Numbered from the stretch's first letter, positions 7,924 through 17,618 are shown. The stretch: DNA of 64,000 nucleotides from Streptomyces fradiae (GCF_041270065.1 NZ_CP065958.1:1488001-1552000), one strand, 5' to 3'. Notes: generated by a model from the letters alone, not told the origin. A program made the numbers and translations.

Positions 7924-8661
7924 TTACTGCCCGGATCCTGCTCGGATTCCGTGCGGCGCGGCGCTCCGGGAGGTGATCAGGGTGCGCAGGAAAGGCACGT
8001 CGACCTCTTCCAGGGAGCGCACCACGACCCGGCCCGCGGAGGGCGCGATGGGGGCGACGGAGGGCACGGCGACGACCCGGCAGCCGGCCGCCTCGGCGGC
8101 CGCGACTCCGGTCGCGGTGTCCTCGACAACGGCGCACAGCAGGGGGTCGGCGCCCACCCCGCGGGCGGCGGTCAGATACGGCTCCGGGTGCGGCTTGGTA
8201 CGGGCCACCTCGTCGCCCGCGACGGTCAGCGCGAAGCGGTCGCGGCCGAGCGAGCCGAGCACCCGGTCGATGATCCGCCGGTGCGAGGCGGAGACCAGGG
8301 CGGTGGGGATGTTGTGCCGGGCCAGCTCGGTGAGCAGCCGGTCGGCGCCGGGCATCAGCGGGACACCCCGGTCGATGCGCTGCTCGAACTTCTCGTTGAG
8401 CAGCACGGTGAGCTCGGCCAGGGTGATGTCGGCCCCGGTGGCCTCGATCAGATAGCCGGCGCTGCGGGTCATGGGGCCGCCGACCACGATGTCCCGCCAG
8501 GACTCGTCGAGCCGGTGCCCGAGGTCCGCGAAGACCTCCACCTCCGCGTCCCACCAGAAGCCCTCGGTGTCGACGAGGGTGCCGTCCATGTCGAGGAAGA
8601 CCGCCTGCAGCGCGGAGCTGCCGTTGGCACGGGACAAGGACGCGGGGACCGTACTGGTCAT
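7924..8661 (-). CDS. HAD-superfamily phosphatase, beta-phosphoglucomutase-like
   Basis: 245 aa, ATG with GGAGG 8 nt upstream. All four HAD motifs are visible. Motif I is FLDMDGTLVDTEG (nucleophile and acid Asp near residue 24). Motif II is the Ser in ALVSASH. Motif III is the Lys in RTKPHPEPYL. Motif IV is VVEDTATGV. The helical cap between motifs I and II fits subfamily IA (PGMB, YniC or CbbY-like). It should hydrolyse or isomerise a small phosphorylated sugar or nucleotide; the substrate is not determinable. It lies downstream of metH in the same direction, but a terminator and a possible operator separate them, so it is probably transcribed alone. Confidence 0.88.
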   Translation of the reverse strand: MTSTVPASLSRANGSSALQAVFLDMDGTLVDTEGFWWDAEVEVFADLGHRLDESWRDIVVGGPMTRSAGYLIEATGADITLAELTVLLNEKFEQRIDRGVPLMPGADRLLTELARHNIPTALVSASHRRIIDRVLGSLGRDRFALTVAGDEVARTKPHPEPYLTAARGVGADPLLCAVVEDTATGVAAAEAAGCRVVAVPSVAPIAPSAGRVVVRSLEEVDVPFLRTLITSRSAAPHGIRAGSGQ

Positions 8662-8688
8662 CCGGCACACCTCCACGGAGGGACGAAG

Positions 8689-8729
8689 AGGCCGGTCACC
8701 CTCCCCGGTACGGGGGTGGCGACCGGCCT
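8689..8729 (-). terminator. Hairpin after metH
   Basis: 9-bp arms AGGCCGGTC (8689-8697) and GACCGGCCT (8721-8729) with further inner pairing, between the metH stop and the HAD start. It may also affect HAD expression, since it lies in that gene's leader. Confidence 0.5.
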
Positions 8730-8730
8730 G

Positions 8731-8747
8731 CACTGGACCGACCAGTG
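8731..8747 (-). promoter_or_regulatory. Inverted repeat upstream of the HAD gene
   Basis: CACTGG-N5-CCAGTG. On the minus strand TACACT overlaps it (8744-8749) and could be a -10 box, so this may be an operator. Confidence 0.3.
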
Positions 8748-8791
8748 TACGTCCGGTTCACATCGAACGCAGGTATTTACTCCTGCCCCGA

Positions 8792-11700
8792 TTACCGAGC
8801 GTTGAAGTACTTCGCCTCCGGGTGATGGATGACGATGGCGTCGGTGGACTGTTCGGGGTGCAGCTGGAACTCCTCGGAGAGGTGGACGCCGATCCGCTCC
8901 GGCTCCAGGAGCTCGGCGATCTTCGCCCGGTCCTCCAGGTCGGGGCAGGCGCCGTAGCCGAGCGAGAAGCGCGCGCCGCGGTACTTGAGGTCGAACATGT
9001 CCTTCACGTCGGCCGGGTCCTCGCCGCCGAAGCCGAGCTCGGCGCGCACGCGCGCGTGCCAGTACTCGGCGAGGGCCTCCGCCAGCTGCACGGACAGGCC
9101 GTGCAGTTCGAGGTAGTCGCGGTAGGAGTCGGAGGCGAAGAGCTTGGCCGTGGCCTCGCCGATCTTCGAGCCGACGGTGACGACCTGGAGGCCGACGACA
9201 TCGGTCTCGCCGGACTCCTCCGGGCGGAAGAAGTCCGCCAGGCACAGCCGGCGGCCGCGCCGCTGACGCGGGAAGGTGAAGCGGGTCCGCTCGTTCCCGG
9301 CCTCGTCGAGGATGATCAGGTCGTCGCCCTTGGAGACACAGGGGAAGTAGCCGTGGACGACGGCCGCTTCGAGCAGGTTCTCCGTGTGGAGCCGCTCCAG
9401 CCAGCCGCGCAGCCGCGGCCGGCCGTCGGTCTCCACCAGCTCCTCGTACGACGGCCCGTCGCCGGCCCGGTTCTGCTTCAGGCCCCACTGGCCCTTGAAG
9501 AGCGCGCCCTCGTCGAGCCAGGAGGCGTAGTCCTTCAGCGGGATGCCCTTGACGACGCGGGTGCCCCAGAACGGCGGGGTGGGTACGGGGTTGTCGGTGG
9601 CGACGTCGGAACGGCCGCCCGGCTCCGGCTCGTCGACCTGGAGGGTCGCGGAGCTCGTGGCGACCCGCCGCTGCTTCAGCTCCGGCAGTACGGCTCCGGG
9701 CACGCCGCGCTTCACGGCGACGAGCGCGTCCATGAGGCGCAGGCCCTCGAAGGCGTCGCGGGCGTAGCGGACCTCGCCCTGGTAGATCTCGTGGAGGTCC
9801 TGCTCGACGTAGGCGCGGGTGAGGGCGGCGCCGCCGAGGATCACCGGGTACTTGGCCGCCAGCTCGCGCTGGTTGAGCTCCTCCAGGTTCTCCTTCATGA
9901 TCACGGTCGACTTGACCAGGAGACCGGACATGCCGATGACGTCGGCGGAGTGCTCCTCGGCTGCTTCCAGGATCGCGGAGACGGGCTGCTTGATGCCCAG
10001 GTTCACCACGTTGTAGCCGTTGTTCGACAGGATGATGTCGACCAGGTTCTTGCCGATGTCGTGGACGTCGCCGCGGACGGTGGCGAGGACGATGGTGCCC
10101 TTGCCCTCGGCGTCGGACTTCTCCATGTGCGGCTCCAGATGCGCCACCGCGGTCTTCATGACCTCAGCCGACTGCAGCACGAACGGCAGCTGCATCTGAC
10201 CCGAGCCGAACAGCTCACCGACGACCTTCATGCCGTCCAGGAGCGTGTTGTTGACGATGTCCAGGGCCGGGGTGGTGGTCAGGGCCTCATCGAGGTCGGC
10301 CTCCAGGCCGTTCTTCTCACCGTCGATGATCCGCCGCTTGAGCCGCTCCTCCAGCGGCAGCGCGGCCAGCTCCTCCGCCTTGCCGGCCTTCAGGGACTTC
10401 GCGGTGGCGCCCTCGAACAGGGCCATCAGCTTCTGCAGCGGGTCATAGCCCTCGCTGCGCCGGTCGTAGATCAGGTCGAGGGCGGTGGTGACCTGCTCGT
10501 CGTCGAAACGGGCGATCGGCAGGATCTTCGACGCGTGCACGATCGCCGAGTCCAGACCCGCCTTCACACACTCGTCCAGGAAGACGGAGTTCAGCAGGAT
10601 CCGGGCGGCCGGGTTGAGGCCGAAGGAGATGTTCGACAGGCCGAGGGTGGTCTGGACGTCGGGGTGGCGGCGCTTCAGCTCACGGATCGCCTCGATCGTC
10701 GCCACACCGTCCTTGCGGGACTCCTCCTGACCCGTGCAGATCGTGAAGGTGAGGGTGTCGATCAGGATGTCCGACTCGAGGATGCCCCAGTTCCCGGTCA
10801 GGTCGTCGATGATCCGCTCGGCGATCGCGACCTTGTCCTCGACCGTCCGGGCCTGGCCCTTCTCGTCGATCGTCAGCGCGATCAGCGCCGCACCGTGCTG
10901 CTTCGCAAGGCGGGTGACCTTGACGAACCGGGACTCCGGGCCGTCGCCGTCCTCGTAGTTGACCGAGTTGATGACCGCACGGCCACCCAGCTTCTCCAGA
11001 CCCGCCTCGATGACATCCACCTCGGTGGAGTCCAACACGATCGGCAGGGTGGAGGCGGTGGCGAAGCGTCCGGCGAGCTCCTTCATGTCCGCGACACCGT
11101 CACGGCCCACGTAGTCCACGCACAGGTCGAGCATGTGCGCGCCCTCGCGGATCTGGTCGCGCGCCATCTCCACGCAGTCGTCCCAGCGGCCCTCCAGCAT
11201 GGCCTCGCGGAACTTCTTCGAGCCGTTGGCGTTCGTCCGCTCACCGATCGCGAGGTACGAGGTGTCCTGGCGGAACGGCACCGTCTGGTACAGCGACGCG
11301 GCGCCCGGCTCCGGGTGCGCCACCCGCGCCGGCGGAACGACCCCACGCACCCGCTCCACGACCTGCCGCAGGTGCTCCGGAGTCGTACCGCAGCAGCCGC
11401 CGACCAGCGACAGCCCGTACTCGGCCACGAAGGTCTCATGGGCGTCGGCCAGCTCCGCCGGAGACAGCGGATAGTGCGCACCGTCCTTCGTCAGCACCGG
11501 CAGACCCGCGTTCGGCATGCAGGACAGCGCGATGCCGGCGTGCCGGGCGAGGTAGCGAAGGTGCTCGCTCATCTCCGCCGGGCCGGTGGCGCAGTTCATG
11601 CCGATCATGTCGATGCCCAGCGGCTCAAGCGCCGTCAGCGCCGCACCGATCTCCGACCCGAGCAGCATCGTGCCCGTCGTCTCGACCGTCACCGAGGTGA

Positions 11701-12310
11701 TGAGCGGGACGGTGTAGCCGGCGATCTCCATGGCGCGGTGGGCCGCGATGATCGCGGCCTTGGTCTGCAGCAGGTCCTGGGTGGTCTCGACGATCAGGGC
11801 GTCGGCGCCGCCGGCGAGAAGGCCCTCGGCGTTCTGCTGGTAGGCGTCGCGGATGGTCGCGTACTCGACGTGGCCGAGGGTCGGCAGCTTGGTGCCGGGG
11901 CCCATGGAGCCGAGCACCCAGCGCTGCTGTCCGGTGCGCTCGGTGTAGTCGTCGGCGACCTCGCGGGCGATCCGGGCACCGGCCTCGGAGAGCTCCTGGA
12001 TGCGGTGGGCGATGTCGTACTCGCCGAGCGCGGAGAAGTTGCAGTTGAAGGTGTTGGTGCCGACGCAGTCGGTGCCGACCGCGAGATAGGCGTCGTGGAC
12101 CGAGCGGACGATGTCCGGGCGGGAGACGTTCAGGATCTCGTTGCAGCCCTCCAGGTTCTGGAAGTCCTCCAAGGAGGGGTCCTGGGCCTGGAGCATGGTG
12201 CCCATCGCGCCGTCGGAGACGACGACCCGGGAGGCGAGTGCCTCGCGGAGGGCGTCGGCCCGCTGGGCGGCGGTCGCGGATGCGGTGGAAGGGGTCGGCG
12301 ACGAGGCCAT
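8792..12310 (-). CDS. metH: Cobalamin-dependent methionine synthase
   Basis: 1172 aa, close to E. coli MetH. It transfers methyl from methyltetrahydrofolate to homocysteine through cobalamin in the cytosol. Order of domains: homocysteine-binding barrel with zinc cysteines (GTNTFNCNFS and GGCCGTTPEH); pterin-binding barrel (SLYQTVPF... to ASKILPI); cobalamin cap and Rossmann domain with the axial-His motif DVHDIGKNLV; C-terminal SAM-binding activation domain (SLGYGACPDLEDR). The chosen ATG gives the N terminus MASSPTPSTA, preceded by AGGGAG at ~9 nt. It is divergent from gylR with a 243-bp shared control region. I looked for a B12 box there and did not find one. A terminator follows at 8689-8729. 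Confidence 0.97.
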   Translation of the reverse strand: MASSPTPSTASATAAQRADALREALASRVVVSDGAMGTMLQAQDPSLEDFQNLEGCNEILNVSRPDIVRSVHDAYLAVGTDCVGTNTFNCNFSALGEYDIAHRIQELSEAGARIAREVADDYTERTGQQRWVLGSMGPGTKLPTLGHVEYATIRDAYQQNAEGLLAGGADALIVETTQDLLQTKAAIIAAHRAMEIAGYTVPLITSVTVETTGTMLLGSEIGAALTALEPLGIDMIGMNCATGPAEMSEHLRYLARHAGIALSCMPNAGLPVLTKDGAHYPLSPAELADAHETFVAEYGLSLVGGCCGTTPEHLRQVVERVRGVVPPARVAHPEPGAASLYQTVPFRQDTSYLAIGERTNANGSKKFREAMLEGRWDDCVEMARDQIREGAHMLDLCVDYVGRDGVADMKELAGRFATASTLPIVLDSTEVDVIEAGLEKLGGRAVINSVNYEDGDGPESRFVKVTRLAKQHGAALIALTIDEKGQARTVEDKVAIAERIIDDLTGNWGILESDILIDTLTFTICTGQEESRKDGVATIEAIRELKRRHPDVQTTLGLSNISFGLNPAARILLNSVFLDECVKAGLDSAIVHASKILPIARFDDEQVTTALDLIYDRRSEGYDPLQKLMALFEGATAKSLKAGKAEELAALPLEERLKRRIIDGEKNGLEADLDEALTTTPALDIVNNTLLDGMKVVGELFGSGQMQLPFVLQSAEVMKTAVAHLEPHMEKSDAEGKGTIVLATVRGDVHDIGKNLVDIILSNNGYNVVNLGIKQPVSAILEAAEEHSADVIGMSGLLVKSTVIMKENLEELNQRELAAKYPVILGGAALTRAYVEQDLHEIYQGEVRYARDAFEGLRLMDALVAVKRGVPGAVLPELKQRRVATSSATLQVDEPEPGGRSDVATDNPVPTPPFWGTRVVKGIPLKDYASWLDEGALFKGQWGLKQNRAGDGPSYEELVETDGRPRLRGWLERLHTENLLEAAVVHGYFPCVSKGDDLIILDEAGNERTRFTFPRQRRGRRLCLADFFRPEESGETDVVGLQVVTVGSKIGEATAKLFASDSYRDYLELHGLSVQLAEALAEYWHARVRAELGFGGEDPADVKDMFDLKYRGARFSLGYGACPDLEDRAKIAELLEPERIGVHLSEEFQLHPEQSTDAIVIHHPEAKYFNAR

Positions 12311-12483
12311 GGATGGGGCTCCCTGGGATGCGACGGCTGTCGGCTTTGCGCCCTCGGCAGAGGGTGCACGGGCCCAGAGTAACCATGCGGGGGCCGGGGT
12401 GGACATGGGGTTCCGGCAGGTGGACGGCATCCTGTGTCCGGGGACTCCCGGTCCGGCCCGTTCTTGTCCGACACTGTCTGGTG

Positions 12484-12513
12484 TGACACAAGGTCGGCAT
12501 CGACCGATAGTGT
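12484..12513 (+). promoter_or_regulatory. Candidate gylR promoter
   Basis: TGACAC (12484-12489) and TAGTGT (12508-12513) are spaced by 18 bp. The -10 touches the palindromic operator at 12511-12529, the geometry expected for autorepression. Confidence 0.4.
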
Positions 12514-12529
12514 TCAGCATTGTCGAACA
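12511..12529. promoter_or_regulatory. Probable GylR operator in the gylR promoter
   Basis: TGTTCAGCATTGTCGAACA has inverted TGTTC/GAACA ends. The 15-mer GCATTGTCGAACAGC (12517-12531) recurs exactly upstream of glpF at 13446-13460, which marks it as a shared operator of this locus. Confidence 0.65.
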
Positions 12530-12553
12530 GCATGTGAGGAGAAAGGCCGGGCG

Positions 12554-13318
12554 ATGGCGAAGAACATCCAGTCGCTTGAACGGGCGGCGGCGATGCTGCG
12601 ACTGCTCGCGGGCGGCGAGCGCCGGCTCGGCCTGTCCGACATCGCCTCCTCCCTCGGACTCGCCAAGGGAACGGCGCACGGCATCCTGCGCACCCTCCAG
12701 GCCGAGGGCTTCGTGGAGCAGGACCCGGCCTCGGGGCGCTACCAGCTGGGCGCGGAGCTGCTGCGCCTGGGCAACAGCTATCTGGACGTGCACGAGCTGC
12801 GCGCGCGGGCGCTGGTGTGGACGGACGACCTGGCCCGGTCCAGCGGCGAGAGCGTCCATCTGGGCGTGCTCCACCAGAGCGGCGTGCTGATCGTCCACCA
12901 TGTCTTCCGGCCGGACGACAGCCGGCAGGTCCTGGAGGTGGGGGCGATGCAGCCGCTGCACTCCACGGCCCTGGGCAAGGTGCTGTCGGCCTACGACCCG
13001 GTGGCGCACACCGAGGCCGTGGAGGTCGAGCGGGAGCCGTTCACGCCCCGTACGGTCACGGAGCTGACGGACTTCGAGTCGCTGCTCGACATGACCCGGG
13101 CGCGCGGCTGGGCGGCGGACGTGGAGGAGACCTGGGAGGGCGTGGCCTCGGTGGCGGCGCCGATCCACGACCGGCGCCGGATGCCGGTGGGCGCGGTGGC
13201 CATCACCGGCGCCGTGGAGCGGGTCTGCGCGGACGGGGAGCTCCGCTCGGAGCTGGTGGCCGCGGTGCGGGACTGCGCCCGTGCGGTCTCCCGTGACCTG
13301 GGGGCGGGCCGCTTCTGA
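12554..13318 (+). CDS. gylR: IclR-family glycerol operon regulator GylR
   Basis: 254 aa. An N-terminal winged helix (residues ~5-65: LSDIASSLGLAKGTAHGIL) is followed by the IclR effector-binding domain (SGVLIVHHVFRP, HSTALGKVLSAY, ASVAAPIHDRRRMPVGAVAI). Known family role: GylR represses the Streptomyces glycerol operon and is relieved by glycerol-3-phosphate. The ATG at 12554 has AAAGG about 7 nt upstream. It sits directly before glpF-glpK-glpD, separated by an intrinsic terminator, so it has its own transcript. The same 15-bp element lies in its own promoter and in that of glpF, supporting autorepression and control of the operon. Confidence 0.95.
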   Translation: MAKNIQSLERAAAMLRLLAGGERRLGLSDIASSLGLAKGTAHGILRTLQAEGFVEQDPASGRYQLGAELLRLGNSYLDVHELRARALVWTDDLARSSGESVHLGVLHQSGVLIVHHVFRPDDSRQVLEVGAMQPLHSTALGKVLSAYDPVAHTEAVEVEREPFTPRTVTELTDFESLLDMTRARGWAADVEETWEGVASVAAPIHDRRRMPVGAVAITGAVERVCADGELRSELVAAVRDCARAVSRDLGAGRF

Positions 13319-13349
13319 CCGTCCGGGCGACCGCGTCCGAACACACCTC

Positions 13350-13386
13350 AACCCGTCGGTAACGATCGCGTTATCGGCGGGTTTTT
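13350..13386 (+). terminator. Intrinsic terminator of gylR
   Basis: AACCCG (13350-13355) pairs with CGGGTT (13378-13383) with inner AACG/CGTT pairing, followed by a run of five T. This is unusually classical for such GC-rich DNA. Confidence 0.8.
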
Positions 13387-13433
13387 CGTTCCCGCGACCC
13401 TTGACGCGCTGTTAACCGTGGCGCAAAACTTCC

Positions 13434-13460
13434 GTTCATCGGTCGGCATTGTCGAACAGC
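13434..13460 (+). promoter_or_regulatory. Probable GylR operator upstream of glpF
   Basis: Contains GCATTGTCGAACAGC (13446-13460), identical to the element in the gylR promoter. An inverted GTTC lies at 13434-13437. TAAGGT (13477-13482) downstream may be the -10 of glpF. Confidence 0.6.
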
Positions 13461-13506
13461 TACCGGCAATACGCGCTAAGGTGTGACAGTGCCAAGGGCC
13501 GGCAAC

Positions 13507-13551
13507 GCCCTCACCTGAGGGCGCGAACCACCGGAGTCACCCGTGGTTCGC
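13507..13551 (+). promoter_or_regulatory. Two consecutive hairpins in the glpF leader
   Basis: GCCCTC-acct-GAGGGC (13507-13522) is immediately followed by a 9-bp stem GCGAACCAC / GTGGTTCGC (13523-13531 with 13543-13551). They end about 22 nt before the Shine-Dalgarno of glpF. A role in mRNA stability or translation is possible. Confidence 0.5.
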
Positions 13552-13583
13552 CTTCCCCTGGACGAAGGACAAAGGAGTCGCGG

Positions 13584-14372
13584 GTGTCCAGCTCCGACAT
13601 CTTCATCGGCGAGATCATTGGTACCGCCGTGCTCATCCTGCTCGGTGGTGGCGTCGTCGCCGCCGTCGTGCTCAAGCGCTCGAAGGCGCAGAACGCCGGC
13701 TGGCTCGCGATCACCTTCGGGTGGGGCTTCGCGGTCATGACCGCCGTCTACATGACGGGTACCCTCTCCGGCGCCCACCTCAACCCTGCGGTCACCGTCG
13801 GCATCGCGATCAAGGACGGCGACTGGAGCAACACCCCGGTCTACTTCGCCGGTCAGCTGCTCGGCGCCATGCTCGGCGCCTTCCTGGTCTGGATCGCGTA
13901 CTACGGACAGTTCCGGGCCCACCTCACGGACCCGGAGATCCTCGCCACGCCCCCGCACGAGGAGGGACTGGTCACCGAGGACGCCGCCCCGAAGGCCGGC
14001 CCGGTGCTCGGTGTCTTCTCCACCGGTCCGGAGATCCGCAACATCTGGCAGAACCTGGCCACCGAGATCATCGGCACCGTGGTGCTCGTGCTCGCCGTGC
14101 TCACCCAGGGCCTCAACGACAGCGGCAAGGGCCTCGGCGTCATCGGCGCCCTGATCACCGCCTTCGTCGTGGTGTCCATCGGCCTCTCGCTCGGCGGCCC
14201 GACCGGCTACGCCATCAACCCGGCCCGCGACCTCGGTCCCCGCATCGTGCATGCCCTCCTCCCGCTGCCGAACAAGGGCGGCTCCGACTGGAGCTACGCC
14301 TGGATCCCGGTCGCCGGTCCGCTGATCGGTGGCGCCATCGCCGCGGGTATCTACAACATCGCGTTCGCCTGA
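13584..14372 (+). CDS. glpF: Glycerol facilitator (aquaglyceroporin)
   Basis: 262 aa from GTG, with AAAGGAG 6 nt upstream. MIP-family channel letting glycerol diffuse across the cytoplasmic membrane. Six hydrophobic segments and the two pore half-helices carrying [13 protein letters not shown] near residue 67, and [12 protein letters not shown] in the second half, with the Asp after the second NPA that marks glycerol channels. The loop between the halves ([14 protein letters not shown]) is polar. First gene of the glycerol operon: glpK starts 36 nt after its stop. Expected to be induced by glycerol through GylR. Confidence 0.96.
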   Translation: MSSSDIFIGEIIGTAVLILLGGGVVAAVVLKRSKAQNAGWLAITFGWGFAVMTAVYMTGTLSGAHLNPAVTVGIAIKDGDWSNTPVYFAGQLLGAMLGAFLVWIAYYGQFRAHLTDPEILATPPHEEGLVTEDAAPKAGPVLGVFSTGPEIRNIWQNLATEIIGTVVLVLAVLTQGLNDSGKGLGVIGALITAFVVVSIGLSLGGPTGYAINPARDLGPRIVHALLPLPNKGGSDWSYAWIPVAGPLIGGAIAAGIYNIAFA

Positions 14373-14407
14373 GCCGTCCTTCTTCCAGACTTCCCTTGGA
14401 GTACACC

Positions 14408-15937
14408 GTGACCGACGCCCACACCGCCGGCCCGTTCATCGCCGCCATCGACCAGGGCACCACCTCGTCGCGCTGCATCGTCTTCGACAAGGACGGACGC
14501 ATCGTCTCCGTCGACCAGAAGGAGCACGAGCAGATCTTCCCGAAGCCGGGCTGGGTCGAGCACGACGCCACCGAGATCTGGACCAACGTCCAGGAGGTCG
14601 TCGCCGGCGCCATCGCCAAGGCCGGGATCACCGCCGCCGACGTCAAGGCGATCGGCATCACCAACCAGCGCGAGACCACCCTGATGTGGGACAAGAACAC
14701 CGGTGAGCCGGTGCACAACGCGCTCGTGTGGCAGGACACCCGCACCGACGCCCTGTGCAAGGAGCTCGGCCGCAACGTCGGCCAGGACCGCTTCCGCCGC
14801 GAGACCGGCCTGCCCCTCGCCTCGTACTTCTCCGGCCCCAAGGTCCGCTGGCTGCTCGACAACGTCGAGGGCCTGCGCGAGCGCGCCGAGCGCGGCGACA
14901 TCCTCTTCGGCACCATGGACTCCTGGGTCATCTGGAACCTGACCGGCGGCACCGAGGGCGGCGTGCACGTCACCGACGTCACCAACGCCTCGCGCACCCT
15001 CCTGATGAACCTGCACACCATGGCCTGGGACGACAAGATCCTGCAGTCCGTGGAGATCCCGGCCGCCGTGCTGCCGGAGATCCGCTCCTCCGCCGAGGTG
15101 TACGGCACGGTCAAGGGCGGCGTCCTCGACGGCGTCCCGGTCGCCTCCGCGCTGGGCGACCAGCAGGCCGCCCTGTTCGGCCAGACCTGTTTCGCCGAGG
15201 GCGAGGCCAAGTCCACGTACGGCACCGGCACGTTCATGCTGATGAACACCGGCGACAAGATCATCAACTCCTACAGCGGCCTGCTGACCACGGTCGGCTA
15301 CCAGATCGGCGACCAGAAGCCGGTCTACGCCCTGGAGGGCTCCATCGCCGTCACCGGCTCGCTCGTCCAGTGGATGCGCGACCAGATGGGCCTGATCAAG
15401 TCCGCGGCCGAGATCGAGACCCTCGCCTCCTCCGTCGAGGACAACGGCGGTGCCTACTTCGTCCCGGCCTTCTCCGGCCTCTTCGCCCCGTACTGGCGCT
15501 CCGACGCCCGCGGTGTGATCGCCGGCCTCACCCGCTACGTCACCAAGGCGCACATCGCCCGTGCCGTCCTGGAGGCCACCGCCTGGCAGACCCGCGAGAT
15601 CACCGACGCCATGACCAAGGACTCGGGCGTCGAGCTGACCGCCCTCAAGGTCGACGGCGGCATGACCTCCAACAACCTGCTGATGCAGACCCTCTCGGAC
15701 TTCCTGGACGCCCCCGTGGTGCGCCCGATGGTCGCCGAGACCACCTGCCTCGGCGCCGCCTACGCCGCCGGTCTGGCCGTCGGCTTCTGGCCGGACACCG
15801 ACGCCCTGCGCGCCAACTGGCGCCGGGCCGCCGAATGGACCCCTCGCATGGACGCCGACAAGCGCGACAGCGAGTACAAGAACTGGCTCAAGGCCGTAGA
15901 GCGCTCCATGGGCTGGATCGAAGCAGAAGAGAACTGA
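14408..15937 (+). CDS. glpK: Glycerol kinase
   Basis: 509 aa from GTG with TTGGAG 6 nt upstream. It phosphorylates glycerol to sn-glycerol-3-phosphate with ATP, trapping it inside the cell. FGGY-family kinase: phosphate-binding loop [11 protein letters not shown] at the N terminus; glycerol-contact region [13 protein letters not shown]; middle [13 protein letters not shown]-terminal [14 protein letters not shown] and [12 protein letters not shown]. The length matches the family (~500 aa). It lies between glpF and glpD, 16 nt before glpD, so the three genes form one operon for conversion of glycerol to dihydroxyacetone phosphate. Confidence 0.97.
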   Translation: MTDAHTAGPFIAAIDQGTTSSRCIVFDKDGRIVSVDQKEHEQIFPKPGWVEHDATEIWTNVQEVVAGAIAKAGITAADVKAIGITNQRETTLMWDKNTGEPVHNALVWQDTRTDALCKELGRNVGQDRFRRETGLPLASYFSGPKVRWLLDNVEGLRERAERGDILFGTMDSWVIWNLTGGTEGGVHVTDVTNASRTLLMNLHTMAWDDKILQSVEIPAAVLPEIRSSAEVYGTVKGGVLDGVPVASALGDQQAALFGQTCFAEGEAKSTYGTGTFMLMNTGDKIINSYSGLLTTVGYQIGDQKPVYALEGSIAVTGSLVQWMRDQMGLIKSAAEIETLASSVEDNGGAYFVPAFSGLFAPYWRSDARGVIAGLTRYVTKAHIARAVLEATAWQTREITDAMTKDSGVELTALKVDGGMTSNNLLMQTLSDFLDAPVVRPMVAETTCLGAAYAAGLAVGFWPDTDALRANWRRAAEWTPRMDADKRDSEYKNWLKAVERSMGWIEAEEN

Positions 15938-15953
15938 CGAGGAGCAATTCGCG

Positions 15954-17558
15954 ATGACCACCCTGCAGAGCCTCCCCTCCCTGGGGTCGCACCCGGCTGC
16001 CGGTTCCCTTCCGACCCGCGCCGAGACCAGGGAGCAGCTGTCCAAGGCGACGTACGACCTCCTGGTGATCGGCGGCGGCATCCTGGGCATCTCCACCGCC
16101 TGGCACGCCGCGCAGTCCGGGCTGCGGGTGGCCCTGGTGGACGCCGGCGACTTCGCCGGCGCCACCTCCTCCGCCTCCTCCAAGCTCCTCCACGGCGGTC
16201 TGCGCTACCTGCAGACCGGCGCGGTCAAGCTCGTCGCGGAGAACCACTTCGAGCGGCGCGCGGTCTCCCGGCAGGTGGCCCCCCACCTGTCCAACCCGCT
16301 CACCTTCTACCTGCCCGTCTACAAGGGCGGCCCGCACGGCGCGGCCAAGCTCGGCGCCGGTGTCTTCGCCTACAGCGCGCTGTCCGCGTTCGGCGACGGC
16401 GTCGGCCACCTGCTCAGCCCCGCCAAGGCCGCCCAGGACGTGCCGGAGCTGCGCACCGACAACCTCAAGGCGGTCGCCGTCTACGGCGACGACCAGATGA
16501 ACGACTCGCGCATGGCGCTGATGACGGTGCGCGCCGCCGTCGACGCCGGCGCGGTGGTCCTCAACCACGCCGAGGTCACCGGTCTGCGCTTCACCCGGGG
16601 CCGGGTCACCGGCGCCGAGCTCCGCGACCGGATGTCCGGCGAGGAGTTCGGCGTCGACGCCCGCCTGGTGCTCAACGCCACCGGCCCGTGGGTCGACCAC
16701 CTGCGCAAGATGGAGGACCCGAACGCGGCGCCCTCCATCCGGCTCTCCAAGGGCGCGCACCTGGTGCTCAAGCGCACCTCCCCCTGGAAGGCCGCGCTCG
16801 CCACCCCGATCGACAAGTACCGGATCACCTTCGCCCTCCCCTGGGAGGACATGCTCCTGCTCGGCACCACCGACGAGGAGTACGAGGGCGACCCGGGCGA
16901 GGTCGCGGTCAACGACAAGGACATCGCCCAGATCCTGGACGAGGCCGCCTTCTCGATCCGCGACCAGCAGCTCGACCGCTCCCTGATCACCTACGCCTTC
17001 GCGGGTCTGCGGGTGCTGCCGGGCGGTCCCGGCGACACCTCGAAGGCCAAGCGCGAGACGGTGGTCACCGAGGGCCGCGGCGGCATGCTGTCGGTGGCCG
17101 GCGGCAAGTGGACCACCTTCCGGCACATCGGCCGCACCATCATGAAGAAGCTGGAGGCGCTGCCGGGCCACCCGCTCGGCGAGGACTACGAGTCGGTCTC
17201 CACGCTGCCGAAGCGGCTGCCGCTGCCCGGCATAGCCAACCCGAACGCGGTGGCCCACCGGCTGCTCGTGGACGGCCCGGCGCCCGGCCCGCGGATGTCC
17301 GCCGACACCGCCAAGCACCTGGCCACCCACTACGGCTCGCTGGCCTTCGACATCGCCCGCATGGCGAACGAGAACCCGGAGCTCGCCGAGCGCGTCCACC
17401 CCGACGCCCCGGAGATCTGGGCCCAGGTCGCCTACGCCCGCGACCACGAGTGGGCGGAGACCGCGGACGACGTGCTGCGCCGCCGTACCACCCTGACCAT
17501 CCGCGGCCTCGCGAACGACGAGATCCGCGGCAAGGTCGAGGACATGCTGCGCAAGTAG
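15954..17558 (+). CDS. glpD: Glycerol-3-phosphate dehydrogenase (FAD, GlpD type)
   Basis: 534 aa, ATG with GAGGAG upstream. Membrane-associated flavoprotein oxidising glycerol-3-phosphate to dihydroxyacetone phosphate and passing electrons to menaquinone. The FAD-binding glycine motif is DLLVIGGGILGIST near residue 40. Conserved SSASSKLLHGGLRYL and VAGGKWTTFRHIGR are GlpD hallmarks. A C-terminal helical cap (VAYARDHEWAETADDVLRRR) completes the family layout. Third gene of the glycerol operon; a strong hairpin follows the stop codon, separating it from the ParJ-like gene. Confidence 0.97.
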   Translation: MTTLQSLPSLGSHPAAGSLPTRAETREQLSKATYDLLVIGGGILGISTAWHAAQSGLRVALVDAGDFAGATSSASSKLLHGGLRYLQTGAVKLVAENHFERRAVSRQVAPHLSNPLTFYLPVYKGGPHGAAKLGAGVFAYSALSAFGDGVGHLLSPAKAAQDVPELRTDNLKAVAVYGDDQMNDSRMALMTVRAAVDAGAVVLNHAEVTGLRFTRGRVTGAELRDRMSGEEFGVDARLVLNATGPWVDHLRKMEDPNAAPSIRLSKGAHLVLKRTSPWKAALATPIDKYRITFALPWEDMLLLGTTDEEYEGDPGEVAVNDKDIAQILDEAAFSIRDQQLDRSLITYAFAGLRVLPGGPGDTSKAKRETVVTEGRGGMLSVAGGKWTTFRHIGRTIMKKLEALPGHPLGEDYESVSTLPKRLPLPGIANPNAVAHRLLVDGPAPGPRMSADTAKHLATHYGSLAFDIARMANENPELAERVHPDAPEIWAQVAYARDHEWAETADDVLRRRTTLTIRGLANDEIRGKVEDMLRK

Positions 17559-17583
17559 GGCGCCGGACCCCGTCCGGGGCGGT

Positions 17584-17618
17584 GTAAGGGGCGGTCTCCC
17601 TGGGAGGCCGCCCCTTAC
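17584..17618 (+). terminator. Terminator of the glycerol operon
   Basis: 11-bp arms GTAAGGGGCGG and CCGCCCCTTAC with extra inner pairing, 25 nt after the glpD stop. Confidence 0.8.

Noticed and set aside
12311..12553. Possible B12 or SAH riboswitch upstream of metH
   Set aside because: No B12-box-like GCCACTG and no recognisable SAH or SAM aptamer core. Only short hairpins (e.g. CCCTC-ugcc-GAGGG) are present; a covariance-model search would be decisive.
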